A stretch of 64,000 nt of DNA, taken from an uncultured Candidatus Binatia bacterium (GTDB taxonomy: Bacteria; Desulfobacterota; Binatia; Bin18). Below are positions 34,367 to 44,346 of the stretch, piece by piece (position 1 is the stretch's first letter; every line of letters begins with the position of its first letter). A program made the position numbers and the translations under genes. Below the pieces are notes generated by a model, which saw nothing but the letters and a program-made list of their open reading frames with translations, searched no databases and had not been told where the DNA came from. The stretch covers positions 2,111,684 through 2,175,683 of the forward strand of contig OY282457.1 of assembly GCA_958296235.1 (NCBI GenBank). Direction: 5' to 3'.

Positions 34367-34613
34367 GAGAAAAATCAATGCGTCAGAGTTCAAGGCAAAA
34401 TGTTTGGCCATTCTCGACGAGGTCGTACAGACCGGCCAGGCAGTGACCATTACGAAACGTGGTAAGCCGGTTGCCCAGCTTGTTCCGCCTGTTCCAAGGC
34501 AAAACGGCTACCCGCAGGACGCCTTGTTCGGGACAGTGAAAATCCACGGAGATATTGTTGAGCCAGTTCTGGAGGCAGACGCCTGGGAAGCGGAAACGGG
34601 GGAAAGCGGGTGA
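34365..34613 (+). CDS. Phd/YefM-family antitoxin
   Basis: 82 residues. The N-terminal fold shows the Phd signature (INASEFKAKCLAILDEV, then VTITKRGKPVAQLVP), a DNA-binding dimer; the C-terminal tail (DIVEPVLEADAWE) would wrap the toxin. The GTG start of the PIN gene overlaps its stop, the standard layout of a type II toxin-antitoxin operon. Confidence 0.92.
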   Translation: MRKINASEFKAKCLAILDEVVQTGQAVTITKRGKPVAQLVPPVPRQNGYPQDALFGTVKIHGDIVEPVLEADAWEAETGESG

Positions 34614-35005
34614 AGGCCCTCCTTGATACCCATATTCTGCTGTACTGGCTGGGAGCTGACAAGCGTCTGTTGGGGCGGCAGAAAAAAGTCCTTGAGCAAG
34701 CCAGTCCTGAAAATCCGCTGTGGGTGTCTGATATCACGCTGTGGGAGATTGCGACCCTGTACGACCTCAAGCGTATCTCACTGCCTTTACCTCTGAGAGA
34801 CTGGCTTGAAGCCGCAACTGCGCCGCCCTTGATACAACGGGTGGGCATCTCTCCCGCCATTGCCGCGGCAGTGGCCGCCCTTCCGCCTTCCTTTCATCGT
34901 GATCCAGCCGACCGCATCCTTATTGCATCGGCCCAACTTCTTGGCGCAACATTGCTGACCCGCGACGCACGCCTCATACAATCCAGTCTAGTTCCCACCT
35001 TGTAG
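34610..35005 (+). CDS. vapC: PIN-domain toxin (VapC-like RNase)
   Basis: 131 residues. PIN acidic residues are visible at LLDTHILLYWL (Asp5), the SDITLWEIATL stretch (Asp/Glu) and DPADRILIASAQLLGATLLTRD (Asp cluster). The last matches the PIN subfamily that pairs with Phd-type antitoxins. It probably cleaves tRNA or rRNA when freed from the antitoxin. All catalytic positions look intact. GTG start overlaps the antitoxin stop by 4 bases. Confidence 0.92.
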   Translation: MKALLDTHILLYWLGADKRLLGRQKKVLEQASPENPLWVSDITLWEIATLYDLKRISLPLPLRDWLEAATAPPLIQRVGISPAIAAAVAALPPSFHRDPADRILIASAQLLGATLLTRDARLIQSSLVPTL

Positions 35006-35182
35006 GTATTCATGCGCCTGTCGCGGTAACGGCCTGACGTGCAAATGCGAACCATTCTGAGCTCGGGTGAACGGAGCGGCAGCACAACTTCCTTTGCCCT
35101 GCCCCGCGGGGCTGCGGGTATAGTAAAGGCGGGCGGGTTGCTCTATGATCCCGGCATTCTGCGACCGTGCTTCCGGACTGAC

Positions 35183-36775
35183 ATGATCACCATTCGCTAT
35201 ACCGACTGGGATGGCAGCCAACGGGTCCGGCTGTCTGCCGACAAAATCTTTGAAGAGTTGGCCGAACATCTGTCCTCGACGGATGATATGCAAAAGGCGC
35301 TGGAGCAACTCATGCGCCAGGGTCTCGGGGATGAGGACGATAAGCTCAAGGGTCTGGATGATCTCGTGCGTGACCTGCGCGAAGAGATGCGCAAGCGCTA
35401 CCGTGAGTCCAATATGCGCTCCTCGCTCGATGAGATGCAGGACCGGCTGGACTCCATTCTGAATCAAGAGCAGCGCACGCTGGAGCAGAAGCGACCCCAG
35501 CAGCCCGAACTCGAAGAGAAGGAGCAGTTTCTCCAGCAGTTGCCGCAACGTTTGAGCGAGAAAATGGAGAAGCTGTCGCACTATGAGTTCGAGGACGAGG
35601 CCGCCCAAGCCGCGTTTGACGAACTCATGCAGGAGTTTGACAATATTAGCTCGCTGGAGAACTTTCAGCGCCGTTTTAACGATCTGTTCAACGGGCCGCG
35701 CCCGCTCAGCTATCAAGAAGCGCTGGAGCTGATGGAGGAAATGGAGCAGTTGCAGGAGATGGAGCAAAACCTGCTGTCCGGCCAGCCGGAGAAGATAGAC
35801 CCGGAACAGCTCCAGGAATTGATTGGCCAGGCTGCCAGCCAGGACTTCCAGAACCTCCAACAGATGCAGTCACTCTTGGAAGAAGCCGGGTTTTTGATCT
35901 CCCGCGAGGGCCGGGTACAGTTATCGCCCAAAGGCGTGCGGCGGATTGGCCAGCTCGCTCTGCAAGACATTTATACCAATCTGCTGCGCGACCGGAACGG
36001 CTCACACGCCACAGACCATCGTGGCGTGGCCGAGATCAAAATGGACGAAACCCGGCCCTACCAGTACGGTGACCCAATGCACCTCGACCTGGTCGGAACG
36101 CTCAAGAAGTCCATACAACGCAACACGGGCGTTCCCATATCGATCCAACCGGGGGATTTCACGATCTTCGATACCGACCACACGACCACCACATCGACCG
36201 TCCTCCTGCTCGATATGAGCTGGTCCATGAGTTGGGAGGGGCGCTTTGGAGCGGCAAAAAAAGTCGCGCTGGCGCTGGAGAGTTTGATCCGCACCCGCTA
36301 TCCGCGGGACTATTTCTCGATTGTCGGTTTTTTTACCCGGGCCGTGGAACTCAAGGTCAAAGACCTGCCCGAGGCGAGCTGGAATATGGGCGACCCGTTT
36401 ACCAACCTCCAGGACGGCCTGCGTCTTGCCGGAGACCTGCTGCGTCGCCACCCCGGTCATAATCAACACATCATCGTGGTGACGGATGGCCAGCCGACCG
36501 CCTATTTTTCGCGGGGCCGGCTGTATTGCGAATGGCCCCTGTCTTTTGGGGGGATCAGTATGCGGGCGGCGCAGGAAACCCTGCGAGAAGTGGAGAAAGT
36601 TACCAAGCGAGGGGTCACGATCAATACCTTCATGCTCGACGACAGCCCGAGCCTGCGGACCTTTGTGGACAAAATGACCAAGATGAACCGTGGTCGCGCC
36701 TTTTACACCCGCCCGGACAATCTGGGGGAATATCTCCTGGTCGACTACGTGGCAAATCAGAAAAAGAAGATTTGA
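35183..36775 (+). CDS. VWA-domain protein, likely partner of the AAA+ ATPase
   Basis: 530 residues from the ATG at 35183 (ITIRYTDWDGSQRVR). The first about 280 residues are helical and rich in Q/E/L, suggesting coiled coils. A von Willebrand A domain at about 335-520 has an intact MIDAS motif, DMSWSMS (Asp344), and later VVTDGQPTAYF. VWA proteins of this type are encoded with MoxR/chelatase-like ATPases; here the ATPase gene ends at 31031. An upstream in-frame ATG (35039) would add 48 unconserved-looking residues and is not preferred. Confidence 0.85.
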   Translation: MITIRYTDWDGSQRVRLSADKIFEELAEHLSSTDDMQKALEQLMRQGLGDEDDKLKGLDDLVRDLREEMRKRYRESNMRSSLDEMQDRLDSILNQEQRTLEQKRPQQPELEEKEQFLQQLPQRLSEKMEKLSHYEFEDEAAQAAFDELMQEFDNISSLENFQRRFNDLFNGPRPLSYQEALELMEEMEQLQEMEQNLLSGQPEKIDPEQLQELIGQAASQDFQNLQQMQSLLEEAGFLISREGRVQLSPKGVRRIGQLALQDIYTNLLRDRNGSHATDHRGVAEIKMDETRPYQYGDPMHLDLVGTLKKSIQRNTGVPISIQPGDFTIFDTDHTTTTSTVLLLDMSWSMSWEGRFGAAKKVALALESLIRTRYPRDYFSIVGFFTRAVELKVKDLPEASWNMGDPFTNLQDGLRLAGDLLRRHPGHNQHIIVVTDGQPTAYFSRGRLYCEWPLSFGGISMRAAQETLREVEKVTKRGVTINTFMLDDSPSLRTFVDKMTKMNRGRAFYTRPDNLGEYLLVDYVANQKKKI

Positions 36776-36790
36776 ACGGCCGGCCCGGCC

Positions 36791-37354
36791 TCAGACGGTT
36801 TCGTCCGGCCCAACTTGGGCCAGAGCGCGCTGTTCCTCTTGCTGCATGTCGGCGAAAACAACCGCCTCGATCTCCCGATAGCGCCGGAGGGCAGCGTCTA
36901 CCTTTTCCTTGCCCTCTTTGATTTCAAGTTCGGCGATCTTTTCCATAATCCAGGTCAGGTGGGCTTTCTCATCCGCCTGCATCTCGTGCAGAACCTGAAG
37001 CGTCTCTGGAGCGACATCAGATCGAGCGGCATGTTCCGCGTAGCGGTTGTGGGCGCGCTCGGCCACCACGCAGGTGAGGGCCAACAGGTCAAGAAAATTT
37101 GCCGGCAGGCCGGCCTTGCGGCGGAGCTGACGGTGGTAGCCATTATCAATCCGCATCGGCTCGCCGCCAAGCGCCAGAATCCGCTCGGTCCAGAGCCAGG
37201 CGTGATTGGTCGCATCGGCGAGATGGCGGGCCAGCTTTTCTTGAATGTTCTGGTTCTCCGCAAGGTTGATGAGACGCAGGATCAGGTCTGCCCCACGTAA
37301 TTCGGCATCCCGATAATAATTGAACAACAGGACTTTGTAGGCGTTTTTTTCCAT
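36791..37354 (-). CDS. Ferritin-like-domain protein
   Basis: A 187-residue four-helix protein. Helix positions with acidic and His residues (NLAENQNIQEKLARHL, DATNHAWLWTERI, and EMQADEKAHLTWIMEKI) fit a di-metal ferritin/rubrerythrin-like core. There is no rubredoxin tail, so it is not a classic rubrerythrin. A role in iron or oxidative-stress handling is likely but not specific. It is convergent with the VWA gene (15-base gap). Confidence 0.7.
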   Translation of the reverse strand: MEKNAYKVLLFNYYRDAELRGADLILRLINLAENQNIQEKLARHLADATNHAWLWTERILALGGEPMRIDNGYHRQLRRKAGLPANFLDLLALTCVVAERAHNRYAEHAARSDVAPETLQVLHEMQADEKAHLTWIMEKIAELEIKEGKEKVDAALRRYREIEAVVFADMQQEEQRALAQVGPDETV

Positions 37355-37445
37355 GCCGGTCTCTTCTGAGGCGCAGTGTATCAGCTTCAGTGGAAAATCA
37401 TTCGGTCAAGGGTAAAGGAGCGGAAGAGAACAGTCCAGAGAGTCC

Positions 37446-38192
37446 CTAGAGTTGGTCGAGACAGGCTGGCAGGGCCGAGAGACCGGTAATCTCAAAATCG
37501 GGCTGGGCCAACTGGTCAAGAGGGCCAGCCTGACAGGCTTGAATCACCGCGTGTCTGGGCTGCCCCTTGCGATTGAGCCAGACGCTATGCAGACCACTTT
37601 TTCGGGCGCCAACAACATCGTGCAGCAAAGAGTCGCCGATATATACGGCTTCTTCGGGGCGGCAGTTGGCAGCGCTGAGAGCAGCAGAGAAGATAAAAGG
37701 GGCGGGCTTGCCCTGGTCAAATTCACCACCGACAAAAATATCGCGGAAATACTCCTGGAGACCAGAGGCCCGCACTTTGGCCCGCTGCATGCTGGGCGCG
37801 CCGTTGGTGAGCAGACTCACATGAAAGCGCCGGGTCAGGTCTGCGAGAAAGGGCAACACATCGGGATACGGTTGACAGTTGCGTAAACGCTTTTGCCAAT
37901 AGGTCGTGGCCGCGGCGTGGGCGACTCCTGCATCGTCGCGGCCCAACCGTTCAAGGGTCTGCTGCCACAGGGAGGCGAGCATGGCCTCCGCTGACCCCAG
38001 GGGGCGCAGGTAGCGATCATAATCTCCCCAGGCGCGGTCGGAGATCTGACGGTAGGTTGATTCAAGCGCCGCCGTCCCGAGGTCCGGCCAGTGTTCGCCT
38101 ATCACCCCACACGCAGCCTTGAGGGCCTGGTCAATCGTTGCCCCATCGTCAGCCAGGGTGCCATCAAAATCAAAAAAAACAGCTTTCAGCAT
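37446..38192 (-). CDS. HAD-superfamily (HAD-IA) hydrolase
   Basis: About 248 residues. Motif I is FFDFDGTLADD (nucleophile Asp), motif II VSLLTNGAPSMQRAK, and motif IV GEFDQGKPAPFIF then VYIGDSLLHDVVGARKSGL. The cap is helical. It is a phosphatase resembling phosphoglycolate phosphatase or YjjG; substrate unknown. An ATG at 38246 with AGGAAG upstream would add 18 residues and is the alternative start. Confidence 0.85.
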   Translation of the reverse strand: MLKAVFFDFDGTLADDGATIDQALKAACGVIGEHWPDLGTAALESTYRQISDRAWGDYDRYLRPLGSAEAMLASLWQQTLERLGRDDAGVAHAAATTYWQKRLRNCQPYPDVLPFLADLTRRFHVSLLTNGAPSMQRAKVRASGLQEYFRDIFVGGEFDQGKPAPFIFSAALSAANCRPEEAVYIGDSLLHDVVGARKSGLHSVWLNRKGQPRHAVIQACQAGPLDQLAQPDFEITGLSALPACLDQL

Positions 38193-38393
38193 GAATAGCA
38201 GTACGGCAGCAGGCGCGCGTTCGCGCGCCGCAATAAGTTCTGCCATATCTTGCGCTTCCTGGGCGGGACGCGCAACAGCGCCGCGAACGACGGATTCATT
38301 TTTCCTCTCTTGACAGGCTCTGCAATGCCAGGACAATGGGCGCGCGCAATCAACGTGGGCAGTCTCGCATTCGGCACTCTTCAGGAGGGGCAT

Positions 38394-39167
38394 ATGGACT
38401 TTGGTTTACAGGACCGTGTGGCAATCATCACCGGCGCGAGTTATGGCATTGGCCGCGCCATTGCAGAGAGTTTTATCCAAGAAGGAGTGAAAGTTGCGCT
38501 GTGTGCCCGCAACCGGGAACAGCTCGACCAAGCCGCGCGCGAGCTGGGCTCCGAGGTACTGGCGATACAGGCCGATATGACCCAACTGGCCGACATCGAA
38601 AAGCTCTTTGCCGCAACCGCAGAGCGATTCGGACGCCTCGATATTCTGGTCAATAACGCGGGTGGGACGCATTTGAGTCAATTGCTTGACCTGCCGGATG
38701 AAGCCTGGCAGGAAAATATTGACGCCAATCTTTTTAGCGTGCTGCGCTGCTCCCGCCTTGCCCTGCCACGCATGCGCGAGCAGCGGTGGGGCCGGATTAT
38801 CAACATCTCGTCGATCTTCGGCAAGCAACCGGGCGGGGGGATGATTGATTATAACGCGACCAAGGCGGCGGTGATTAGCCTGACCAAAACCCTGGCGGAT
38901 GAAGTCGCCAAAGACAACGTCCTGGTCAATGTCGTGTGTCCGGGGCCGGTTCGGACCCCGCTGTGGGAGAATGCCGCAAAGATAATCAATCCGAAAGACC
39001 CGGATGGCATGATCGAAGGGTTTGCTCAGGCAAACATCCCGCTGGGTCGTTTCGGTCGCCCCGAAGAGATCGCCAACCTGGTGACCTTTCTGGTATCGGA
39101 GCGGGCGAGTTTTATTACGGGCGCGGCCTATGACATTGACGGCGGGATGGTGAAATACATGGTGTAG
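38394..39167 (+). CDS. Short-chain dehydrogenase/reductase
   Basis: 257 residues of the classical SDR family. NAD(P)-binding TGASYGIGRA, NNAGG, and catalytic Ser in NISSIFG with Tyr-x3-Lys in DYNATKAA are intact. The close resembles 3-oxoacyl-ACP reductase-like SDRs (FLVSERASFITGAAYDIDGG). Substrate unknown. AGGAGGGG precedes the ATG; the frame is open further upstream but those starts lack support. Confidence 0.93.
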   Translation: MDFGLQDRVAIITGASYGIGRAIAESFIQEGVKVALCARNREQLDQAARELGSEVLAIQADMTQLADIEKLFAATAERFGRLDILVNNAGGTHLSQLLDLPDEAWQENIDANLFSVLRCSRLALPRMREQRWGRIINISSIFGKQPGGGMIDYNATKAAVISLTKTLADEVAKDNVLVNVVCPGPVRTPLWENAAKIINPKDPDGMIEGFAQANIPLGRFGRPEEIANLVTFLVSERASFITGAAYDIDGGMVKYMV

Positions 39168-39216
39168 GGAGAAGAGGTCGATTGCAGTCTGCTGTCAACG
39201 CTGGTGTAATGCTGTC

Positions 39217-39453
39217 ATGCCAGTCCAAATTACGATACGAGGCGTCCCCGAGACCGTGCGCGACATACTTGCGGCGCGCGCCGCACAGCAGCGCCAGTCC
39301 ATGCAGGAATTCCTGCGCGGAGAGCTGGAGCGCATTGCGTCCCGGCCCACTGTTGACGAATGGTTACAGGGGGTGCGCGACCGCAAGGACGCCGCAGGAA
39401 CTCGTGTCCGACCGGCCAGTATTCTGCACGCCCGTGATGCGGACCGAACATGA
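39217..39453 (+). CDS. FitA-like ribbon-helix-helix antitoxin
   Basis: 78 residues. ITIRGVPETVRDILAARAAQ and SMQEFLRGELERIA are typical of FitA/VapB-type antitoxins that bind DNA as ribbon-helix-helix dimers, with a toxin-binding tail of charged residues. Its stop overlaps the ATG of the PIN gene (ATGA). The toxin gene is frameshifted in this sequence. Confidence 0.85.
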   Translation: MPVQITIRGVPETVRDILAARAAQQRQSMQEFLRGELERIASRPTVDEWLQGVRDRKDAAGTRVRPASILHARDADRT

Positions 39454-39855
39454 CGAGAGTCGTTGATGCGTCCGTGCTTGTCGCGGCCTTGGTCGATGCG
39501 GGGCAGGCGGGGCAATGGGCGGAGGCGGCCCTGGCCGCAGGTCCCCTGGCCGGGCCGGAGTTGGCCTTGGTTGAGGCCAGCAATACTCTGCGCCGCCTGG
39601 AGCGCGCCGGCGAAATATCGCGTCTTGAGGCGACGAGCGCACACAGAGACTTGCTGCGGCTGGCCCTTGAGTTATTTCCCCTTCGCGCCGTTTGCCGAGC
39701 GCGTCTGGGCATTACGGGCCAACCTGACCAGCTACGACGCCTGGTATGTAGCCCTCGCCGAGGCGCTCGACTGTCCGCTGATGACGCTGGACCACCGGCT
39801 CAGCCGCGCCAGCGGCCCTCGGTGCGACATTATGGTGCCGTCTCGCTCGGAGTGA
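39450..39855 (+). pseudogene. PIN-domain toxin interrupted by a frameshift
   Basis: The frame begins as a PIN toxin (TRVVDASVLVAALVDAG, Asp catalytic) and runs through ELALVEASNTLRRL, then loses similarity after LELFPL at about 39680. The next frame continues the domain (FAPFAERVWALRANLTSYDAWYV, then PLMTLDHRLSRA) to a stop at 39855. Removal of one C from the CCCC run at 39678-39681 restores a single intact domain of about 134 residues. Either the gene is inactivated, or the base is a sequencing error in a homopolymer. Confidence 0.8.
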
Positions 39856-39894
39856 GGATCGGAAAAAAGTAAAAGTAATAGGGAGGATACGCTT

Positions 39895-41757
39895 TTGCAC
39901 AACGGCACGCCCCGGCGTGATGATATTCGAAACGTCGCCATTATCGCCCATGTCGATCATGGCAAAACCACCCTGATTGACGCCCTGCTCAAACAGAGCG
40001 GCACTTTTCGGGATAATGAACAGGTGGCCGAGCGGGTGATGGACTCGTTTGCGCTGGAGCGCGAACGCGGCATCACCATCCTGGCCAAGAACGCGGCGCT
40101 TTCGTATCAAGGCGTGAAAATCAATTTTGTCGATACGCCGGGCCACGCGGATTTTGGCGGCGAGGTGGAGCGCGCGCTGGCCATGGTCGATGGGGTGATG
40201 CTGCTGGTGGACGCCTCGGAAGGTCCGCTGCCCCAGACGCGCTTTGTCCTGAAGAAGGCCCTGGAAGCCGGGCTGCCCTCGATTGTCTGCATTAATAAAA
40301 TTGACCGCCAGGACGCCCGGGTCGCCACCGTGCTGGATGCCATCTACGACCTCTTCATCGATCTCGATGCCTCGGACGATCAGGTCGCGTTTCCCGTGGT
40401 ATACACCAATGCCCGGGCCGGGATAGCCAAACGCGACCTGGACGAAGAGGGGCATACCCTGCGGCCGCTCTTTGAGCTGATTGTCTCGGCCTTGCCCGGT
40501 CCGGCCTATGCGCTGGACGGCCCCGTTCAATTCCACGTGAACAACCTGGACTATAATGAGTATGTCGGTCGGATCGCTATCGGGCGTATTATCCAAGGCG
40601 AGCTGCAGAGCATGGCAGCCTATACGCTGTGTCGCGACGATGGTTCCCGCCGGCCGTGTCAAGTCGCCCAGCTGTACAGTTGGCAGGGGCTCAAACGGCA
40701 CGAGATCGCATCGGCGCAGGCCGGCGACATCGTCGCGGTGGCCGGTATTGAAGAGATTCAGATCGGAGAGACGATCTCTGATAGTGACAATCCGGTCGCC
40801 CTGCCCACGATTCAGATTGACGCTCCGACGCTAGCCATGATCTTCGGGGTGAACACCAGTCCCTGGGCGGGCCGGGAGGGGCAATATGTGACATCGCGCC
40901 GTATCCGCGAACGGCTCTTCGCCGAGGTGCATAAAAACGTGAGTCTGCGCGTAGAAGAGACCGATTCCCCGGATGCCTTTCGGGTGATGGGGCGGGGCGA
41001 ACTCCAGCTCTCGGTGGTGATTGAAACCATGCGCCGGGAAGGCTACGAACTCCAGGTTTCCAAACCAACAGTCATTGTGAAAGACATTGAGGGGCGACTC
41101 CAGGAACCGATGGAACTGGTGTCCATCGATGTCCAGGAAGACTATGTCGGCCAGGTCTCTCAACTCATGGCCCAGCGGAAAGGGTTGCTGACCAATATGG
41201 CCCCCCCGGAATCGGGCCGGGTCAGTCTGGAGTTCTCCGTTCCCTCGCGCGGTTTGATCGGCTTTCGGTCGCGTTTTCTGACGGAGACCCGCGGCACAGG
41301 CATTATCCATACACTCTTCAACGGCTATGCCGCTTGGCACGGCCCGATCCAGAACCGGACGAACGGCGCCCTGGTCGCCGACCGTGAGGGACCGGCCACG
41401 CCCTATTCGCTTTTTCATTTGCAGGAGCGTGGGGTCTTCTTTATCCCGGCCGGCACCCGTGTGTATGCAGGCATGGTGGTCGGAGAGAATGCGCGCGACA
41501 AGGATCTCGATGTGAACGTGTGTCGGGAGAAGAAGCTGACCAATGTGCGCGCCGCGGGACGAGATGAGGCAGTGCGCCTCGTTCCGTATAAAGACCTGGA
41601 TTTGGAAGAGGCCCTGGAATGGATCGCCGCGGACGAATTGGTCGAAGTCACGCCGCTGTCCATTCGCCTGCGCAAGAAGGTGTTAGCCCAGAACAGGCGT
41701 CCCAAACGTCGCGACGCCGGACTGCTCTCGGCTGCCATAGATCAACCTTTCGGGTAA
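39895..41757 (+). CDS. typA: Ribosome-associated GTPase TypA/BipA
   Basis: 620 residues. Translational GTPase with G1 [13 protein letters not shown]3 [12 protein letters not shown] and G4 [11 protein letters not shown]; the EF-G-like domains and C-terminal BipA-specific domain follow ([13 protein letters not shown], then [15 protein letters not shown]). It assists 50S assembly and stress translation. The TTG start is supported by GGGAGGA about 8 bases upstream. Confidence 0.96.
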   Translation: MHNGTPRRDDIRNVAIIAHVDHGKTTLIDALLKQSGTFRDNEQVAERVMDSFALERERGITILAKNAALSYQGVKINFVDTPGHADFGGEVERALAMVDGVMLLVDASEGPLPQTRFVLKKALEAGLPSIVCINKIDRQDARVATVLDAIYDLFIDLDASDDQVAFPVVYTNARAGIAKRDLDEEGHTLRPLFELIVSALPGPAYALDGPVQFHVNNLDYNEYVGRIAIGRIIQGELQSMAAYTLCRDDGSRRPCQVAQLYSWQGLKRHEIASAQAGDIVAVAGIEEIQIGETISDSDNPVALPTIQIDAPTLAMIFGVNTSPWAGREGQYVTSRRIRERLFAEVHKNVSLRVEETDSPDAFRVMGRGELQLSVVIETMRREGYELQVSKPTVIVKDIEGRLQEPMELVSIDVQEDYVGQVSQLMAQRKGLLTNMAPPESGRVSLEFSVPSRGLIGFRSRFLTETRGTGIIHTLFNGYAAWHGPIQNRTNGALVADREGPATPYSLFHLQERGVFFIPAGTRVYAGMVVGENARDKDLDVNVCREKKLTNVRAAGRDEAVRLVPYKDLDLEEALEWIAADELVEVTPLSIRLRKKVLAQNRRPKRRDAGLLSAAIDQPFG

Positions 41758-41761
41758 CCCC

Positions 41762-43120
41762 ATGTCTCTCCCACAAGACTTGGCAGCGCTGCTTTCCTCG
41801 GAGCAGGTCTCCACCCGGTCCGCCGACCTGGAGCTTGCCGCGCACGACGAGTCAGCCTGTCCGCCGACGTTGCCCGAGGTCGTTGTCTGGCCCCAGACGA
41901 CCGAGGACGTCCGCCTGGTCGTGCGCTATGCGTATGAGCGGGCGCTAGCGCTGACGGCCCGAGGAGCGGGATCGAGCCTGGAAGGCAACCCGATTCCGGT
42001 CCGGGGCGGGATCGTGGTAGACCTCTCGCGCATGGACCGCGTTGTAAGCGTGCGCGCGGAGGACCTTCAGGTCACGACTCAGCCTGGTACGGTCTACAAC
42101 GATCTGAATGACCAGCTCAAAGCCTATGGCTTGTTTTTCCCGCCGTCACCGGGAGGCAGTTCCGATGTGGCAACGATTGGCGGGATGGTGGCGAATAACG
42201 CCAGTGGCATCTATTCGGTCAAATACGGCGGGACGCGCGATCATGTCAAAGCCGCTACCGTGGTGACTGGTACCGGCGCAGTCCTCGAACTGGGGACGCG
42301 CAGCCGCAAAACCTCGTCGGGCTATCATCTGCTGGGGCTGCTGGTCGGTTCTGAAGGGACGTTGGGCATTGCGACCGAACTGACGCTCTCCCTGGTCGGC
42401 CTGCCACAGGGGCGGAAACAAGGCGCGTTTACCTTTCCTGCCGAAAAAGCGGCGGTGACCGCGATCGCGGCGATGATGCGCTATGGAGTTGATCTGGCCG
42501 CGGTCGAGTTTCTTGACCGGCGTTCGATTGCCGCCCTCAACCGCTTTCAGGATTTTGGTCTCACCGAGCAGCCCTCGTTGTTTCTTGAAGTCCACGGTTC
42601 CGAGAGTGCGGTTGAAGAGGTGTTCGATACCGCCCAGAGCGTATGCGAAGAGCGCCAGGGCGAGCGGATTCTCCTTCCTGGAGGACGCAACCCGTGGGAG
42701 ATTCGCCATTTTACCACCCGAGCGATTCAGGCACTCAACCCGCACGCCAAAACAATCCGCACCGATATGGGCTTTCCCATCTCGCGTCTGCCTGAGGTCA
42801 TAGACAGGAGCTATGCGATTGCCGAGCACTACGGCCTTGTCTTGCACACCTTTGGTCATGCCGGACTGGGCATTCTGCACGCCCTGTTGCGCGAAGACCC
42901 GGCGGACGAACAACGCTGGGCCACCGCCAACCGGGCCAAAGATGAGATGGTTGCCTATGTCCTGTCTCTTGGCGGAACCGCTTCGGGCGAGCACGGTATT
43001 GGGCTCGGCAGCCAGAAATATGTTGCCCAAGAACACGGCGCCGCGCTTGAGCTGATGAAGGGCATTAAGCGCGTCTTTGATCCCAAGGGCATTCTGAATC
43101 CAGGGAAAATCTGGCCCTGA
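41762..43120 (+). CDS. FAD-linked oxidase, GlcD/D-lactate dehydrogenase type
   Basis: 452 residues. FAD-binding type 4 (PCMH) domain with RGAGSSLEGNPIP, PPSPGGSSDVATIGGMVANN and SSGYHLLGLLVGSEGTLGI; the C-terminal cap ends GTASGEHGIGLG then FDPKGILNPGKIW. These enzymes oxidise glycolate, D-lactate or related 2-hydroxy acids at the membrane; the acceptor and substrate are unknown. It starts 5 bases after typA. Confidence 0.92.
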   Translation: MSLPQDLAALLSSEQVSTRSADLELAAHDESACPPTLPEVVVWPQTTEDVRLVVRYAYERALALTARGAGSSLEGNPIPVRGGIVVDLSRMDRVVSVRAEDLQVTTQPGTVYNDLNDQLKAYGLFFPPSPGGSSDVATIGGMVANNASGIYSVKYGGTRDHVKAATVVTGTGAVLELGTRSRKTSSGYHLLGLLVGSEGTLGIATELTLSLVGLPQGRKQGAFTFPAEKAAVTAIAAMMRYGVDLAAVEFLDRRSIAALNRFQDFGLTEQPSLFLEVHGSESAVEEVFDTAQSVCEERQGERILLPGGRNPWEIRHFTTRAIQALNPHAKTIRTDMGFPISRLPEVIDRSYAIAEHYGLVLHTFGHAGLGILHALLREDPADEQRWATANRAKDEMVAYVLSLGGTASGEHGIGLGSQKYVAQEHGAALELMKGIKRVFDPKGILNPGKIWP

Positions 43121-43160
43121 TGGCGCACCGGGCCGTCGTAGGACAGGGGAAAAGAGAACG

Positions 43161-44186
43161 CTAGCTCGCGTCCGCGCTTTGCTGCGCCAGCCGATCGCCA
43201 GCCTGTCGAATATCGGAAAAACTCACCCCGGCAATAGGCAGGGCGATTAACCCCTGGCCAATCAAGGTCAGAAACTGCACCGCGTTGAGGACCAGGCCGT
43301 AGGCCAGACCGTCGGCGTCACTCACGCCATAGATGCCAAGGGCGAGCTGACAGGCGTATTGATACGGCCCGATCATGCCCGGCAGATTCGGGAGCGCCGT
43401 GCCAAAACTGATAAAAATGAAAATGACCAGGGCCGCGCTAAAAGGCGCGGACAGGTCAAACGCGCGGATCATGATATAGCTCGACAATATAGGCAGGAAC
43501 CACAAGGTCAGAGAAACCACAAAGACGGCCAGGAGCAGGCCGGGATTGGGTAGAATCCGCATCCCATCAGTAACCGCGGCCAGAACGCCTTTGACCCGCC
43601 CGCCGAAGCGCGCCGGGAGCAGGCGGAGGACCCAGCGGTCAACAAACGACTCACCTTTCCACCAAAACAGCACAACCACGGACACAAAGACGCCGGCAAT
43701 CACAGCCGGGACCAGAGCGCCGCGGCGGACCCACACGGGCAGGCTTTCAATAAGCAGCAGTCCGGCCAGCAGATAGAAGACGATACAGATCGAGTCCATC
43801 ATCTTCTCGACCACCAGATTGCCAATGACGTTGGAGATGGACACCCGGGAGCGACGGGATAAGAGCCAGGGGCGCACGACCTCGCCCAGGCGCACCGGGA
43901 GCAGATTGATGGCCATATAGGCGACCGAGGTGACGACCCACAGCCGACCGACCGACACATGTTCGAGGGGGCGGAGTTCCAGTTGCCAGCGCCAGGCGCG
44001 CAGCACCATGATGAGCAGGCTGACGATGATGGCGGCGCACAGCCAGTCAGCCCTCACCCGGCCGAGCGCGGCTCCCAATTCATCCAGCGCAACGTTACGA
44101 AACGCCAGATACAGAAAGCCCCCACTCACCACCAGGCTGAGGGCGAAGTTCAGCACACGCCGACCGGAGGAAGAATTGTCTGCCAT
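43161..44186 (-). CDS. UPF0104/lysylphosphatidylglycerol-synthase-like membrane protein
   Basis: 341 residues with about 8 transmembrane segments. NLLPVRLGEVVRPWLLSRRSRVS and FGTALPNLPGMIGPYQY are the signatures of the LPG_synthase_TM/AglD2 family. These are flippase- or transferase-like membrane domains found alone near envelope genes. Function unknown. The ATG at 44186 has GAAGGAGC upstream. Confidence 0.85.
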   Translation of the reverse strand: MADNSSSGRRVLNFALSLVVSGGFLYLAFRNVALDELGAALGRVRADWLCAAIIVSLLIMVLRAWRWQLELRPLEHVSVGRLWVVTSVAYMAINLLPVRLGEVVRPWLLSRRSRVSISNVIGNLVVEKMMDSICIVFYLLAGLLLIESLPVWVRRGALVPAVIAGVFVSVVVLFWWKGESFVDRWVLRLLPARFGGRVKGVLAAVTDGMRILPNPGLLLAVFVVSLTLWFLPILSSYIMIRAFDLSAPFSAALVIFIFISFGTALPNLPGMIGPYQYACQLALGIYGVSDADGLAYGLVLNAVQFLTLIGQGLIALPIAGVSFSDIRQAGDRLAQQSADAS

Positions 44187-44346
44187 ACCAGCTCCTTCGC
44201 TCGGGTCAGCATAGCACGCGGTGTCCTGCCGGTCAGGAGCACGGGCCGGCGTTTGTGATAGGCGAATCCTGGACTTTGTATAAGAGCGCGTTTTCAGTTC
44301 CTGACCTGCCTCAAGGCGAGGCAAGAGCGTGCTACAGCTGTACGAA

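Noticed and set aside
35039-35182. Longer start for the VWA protein
   Set aside because: The added 48 residues are not protein-like for the family; ATG 35183 gives a plausible beginning.
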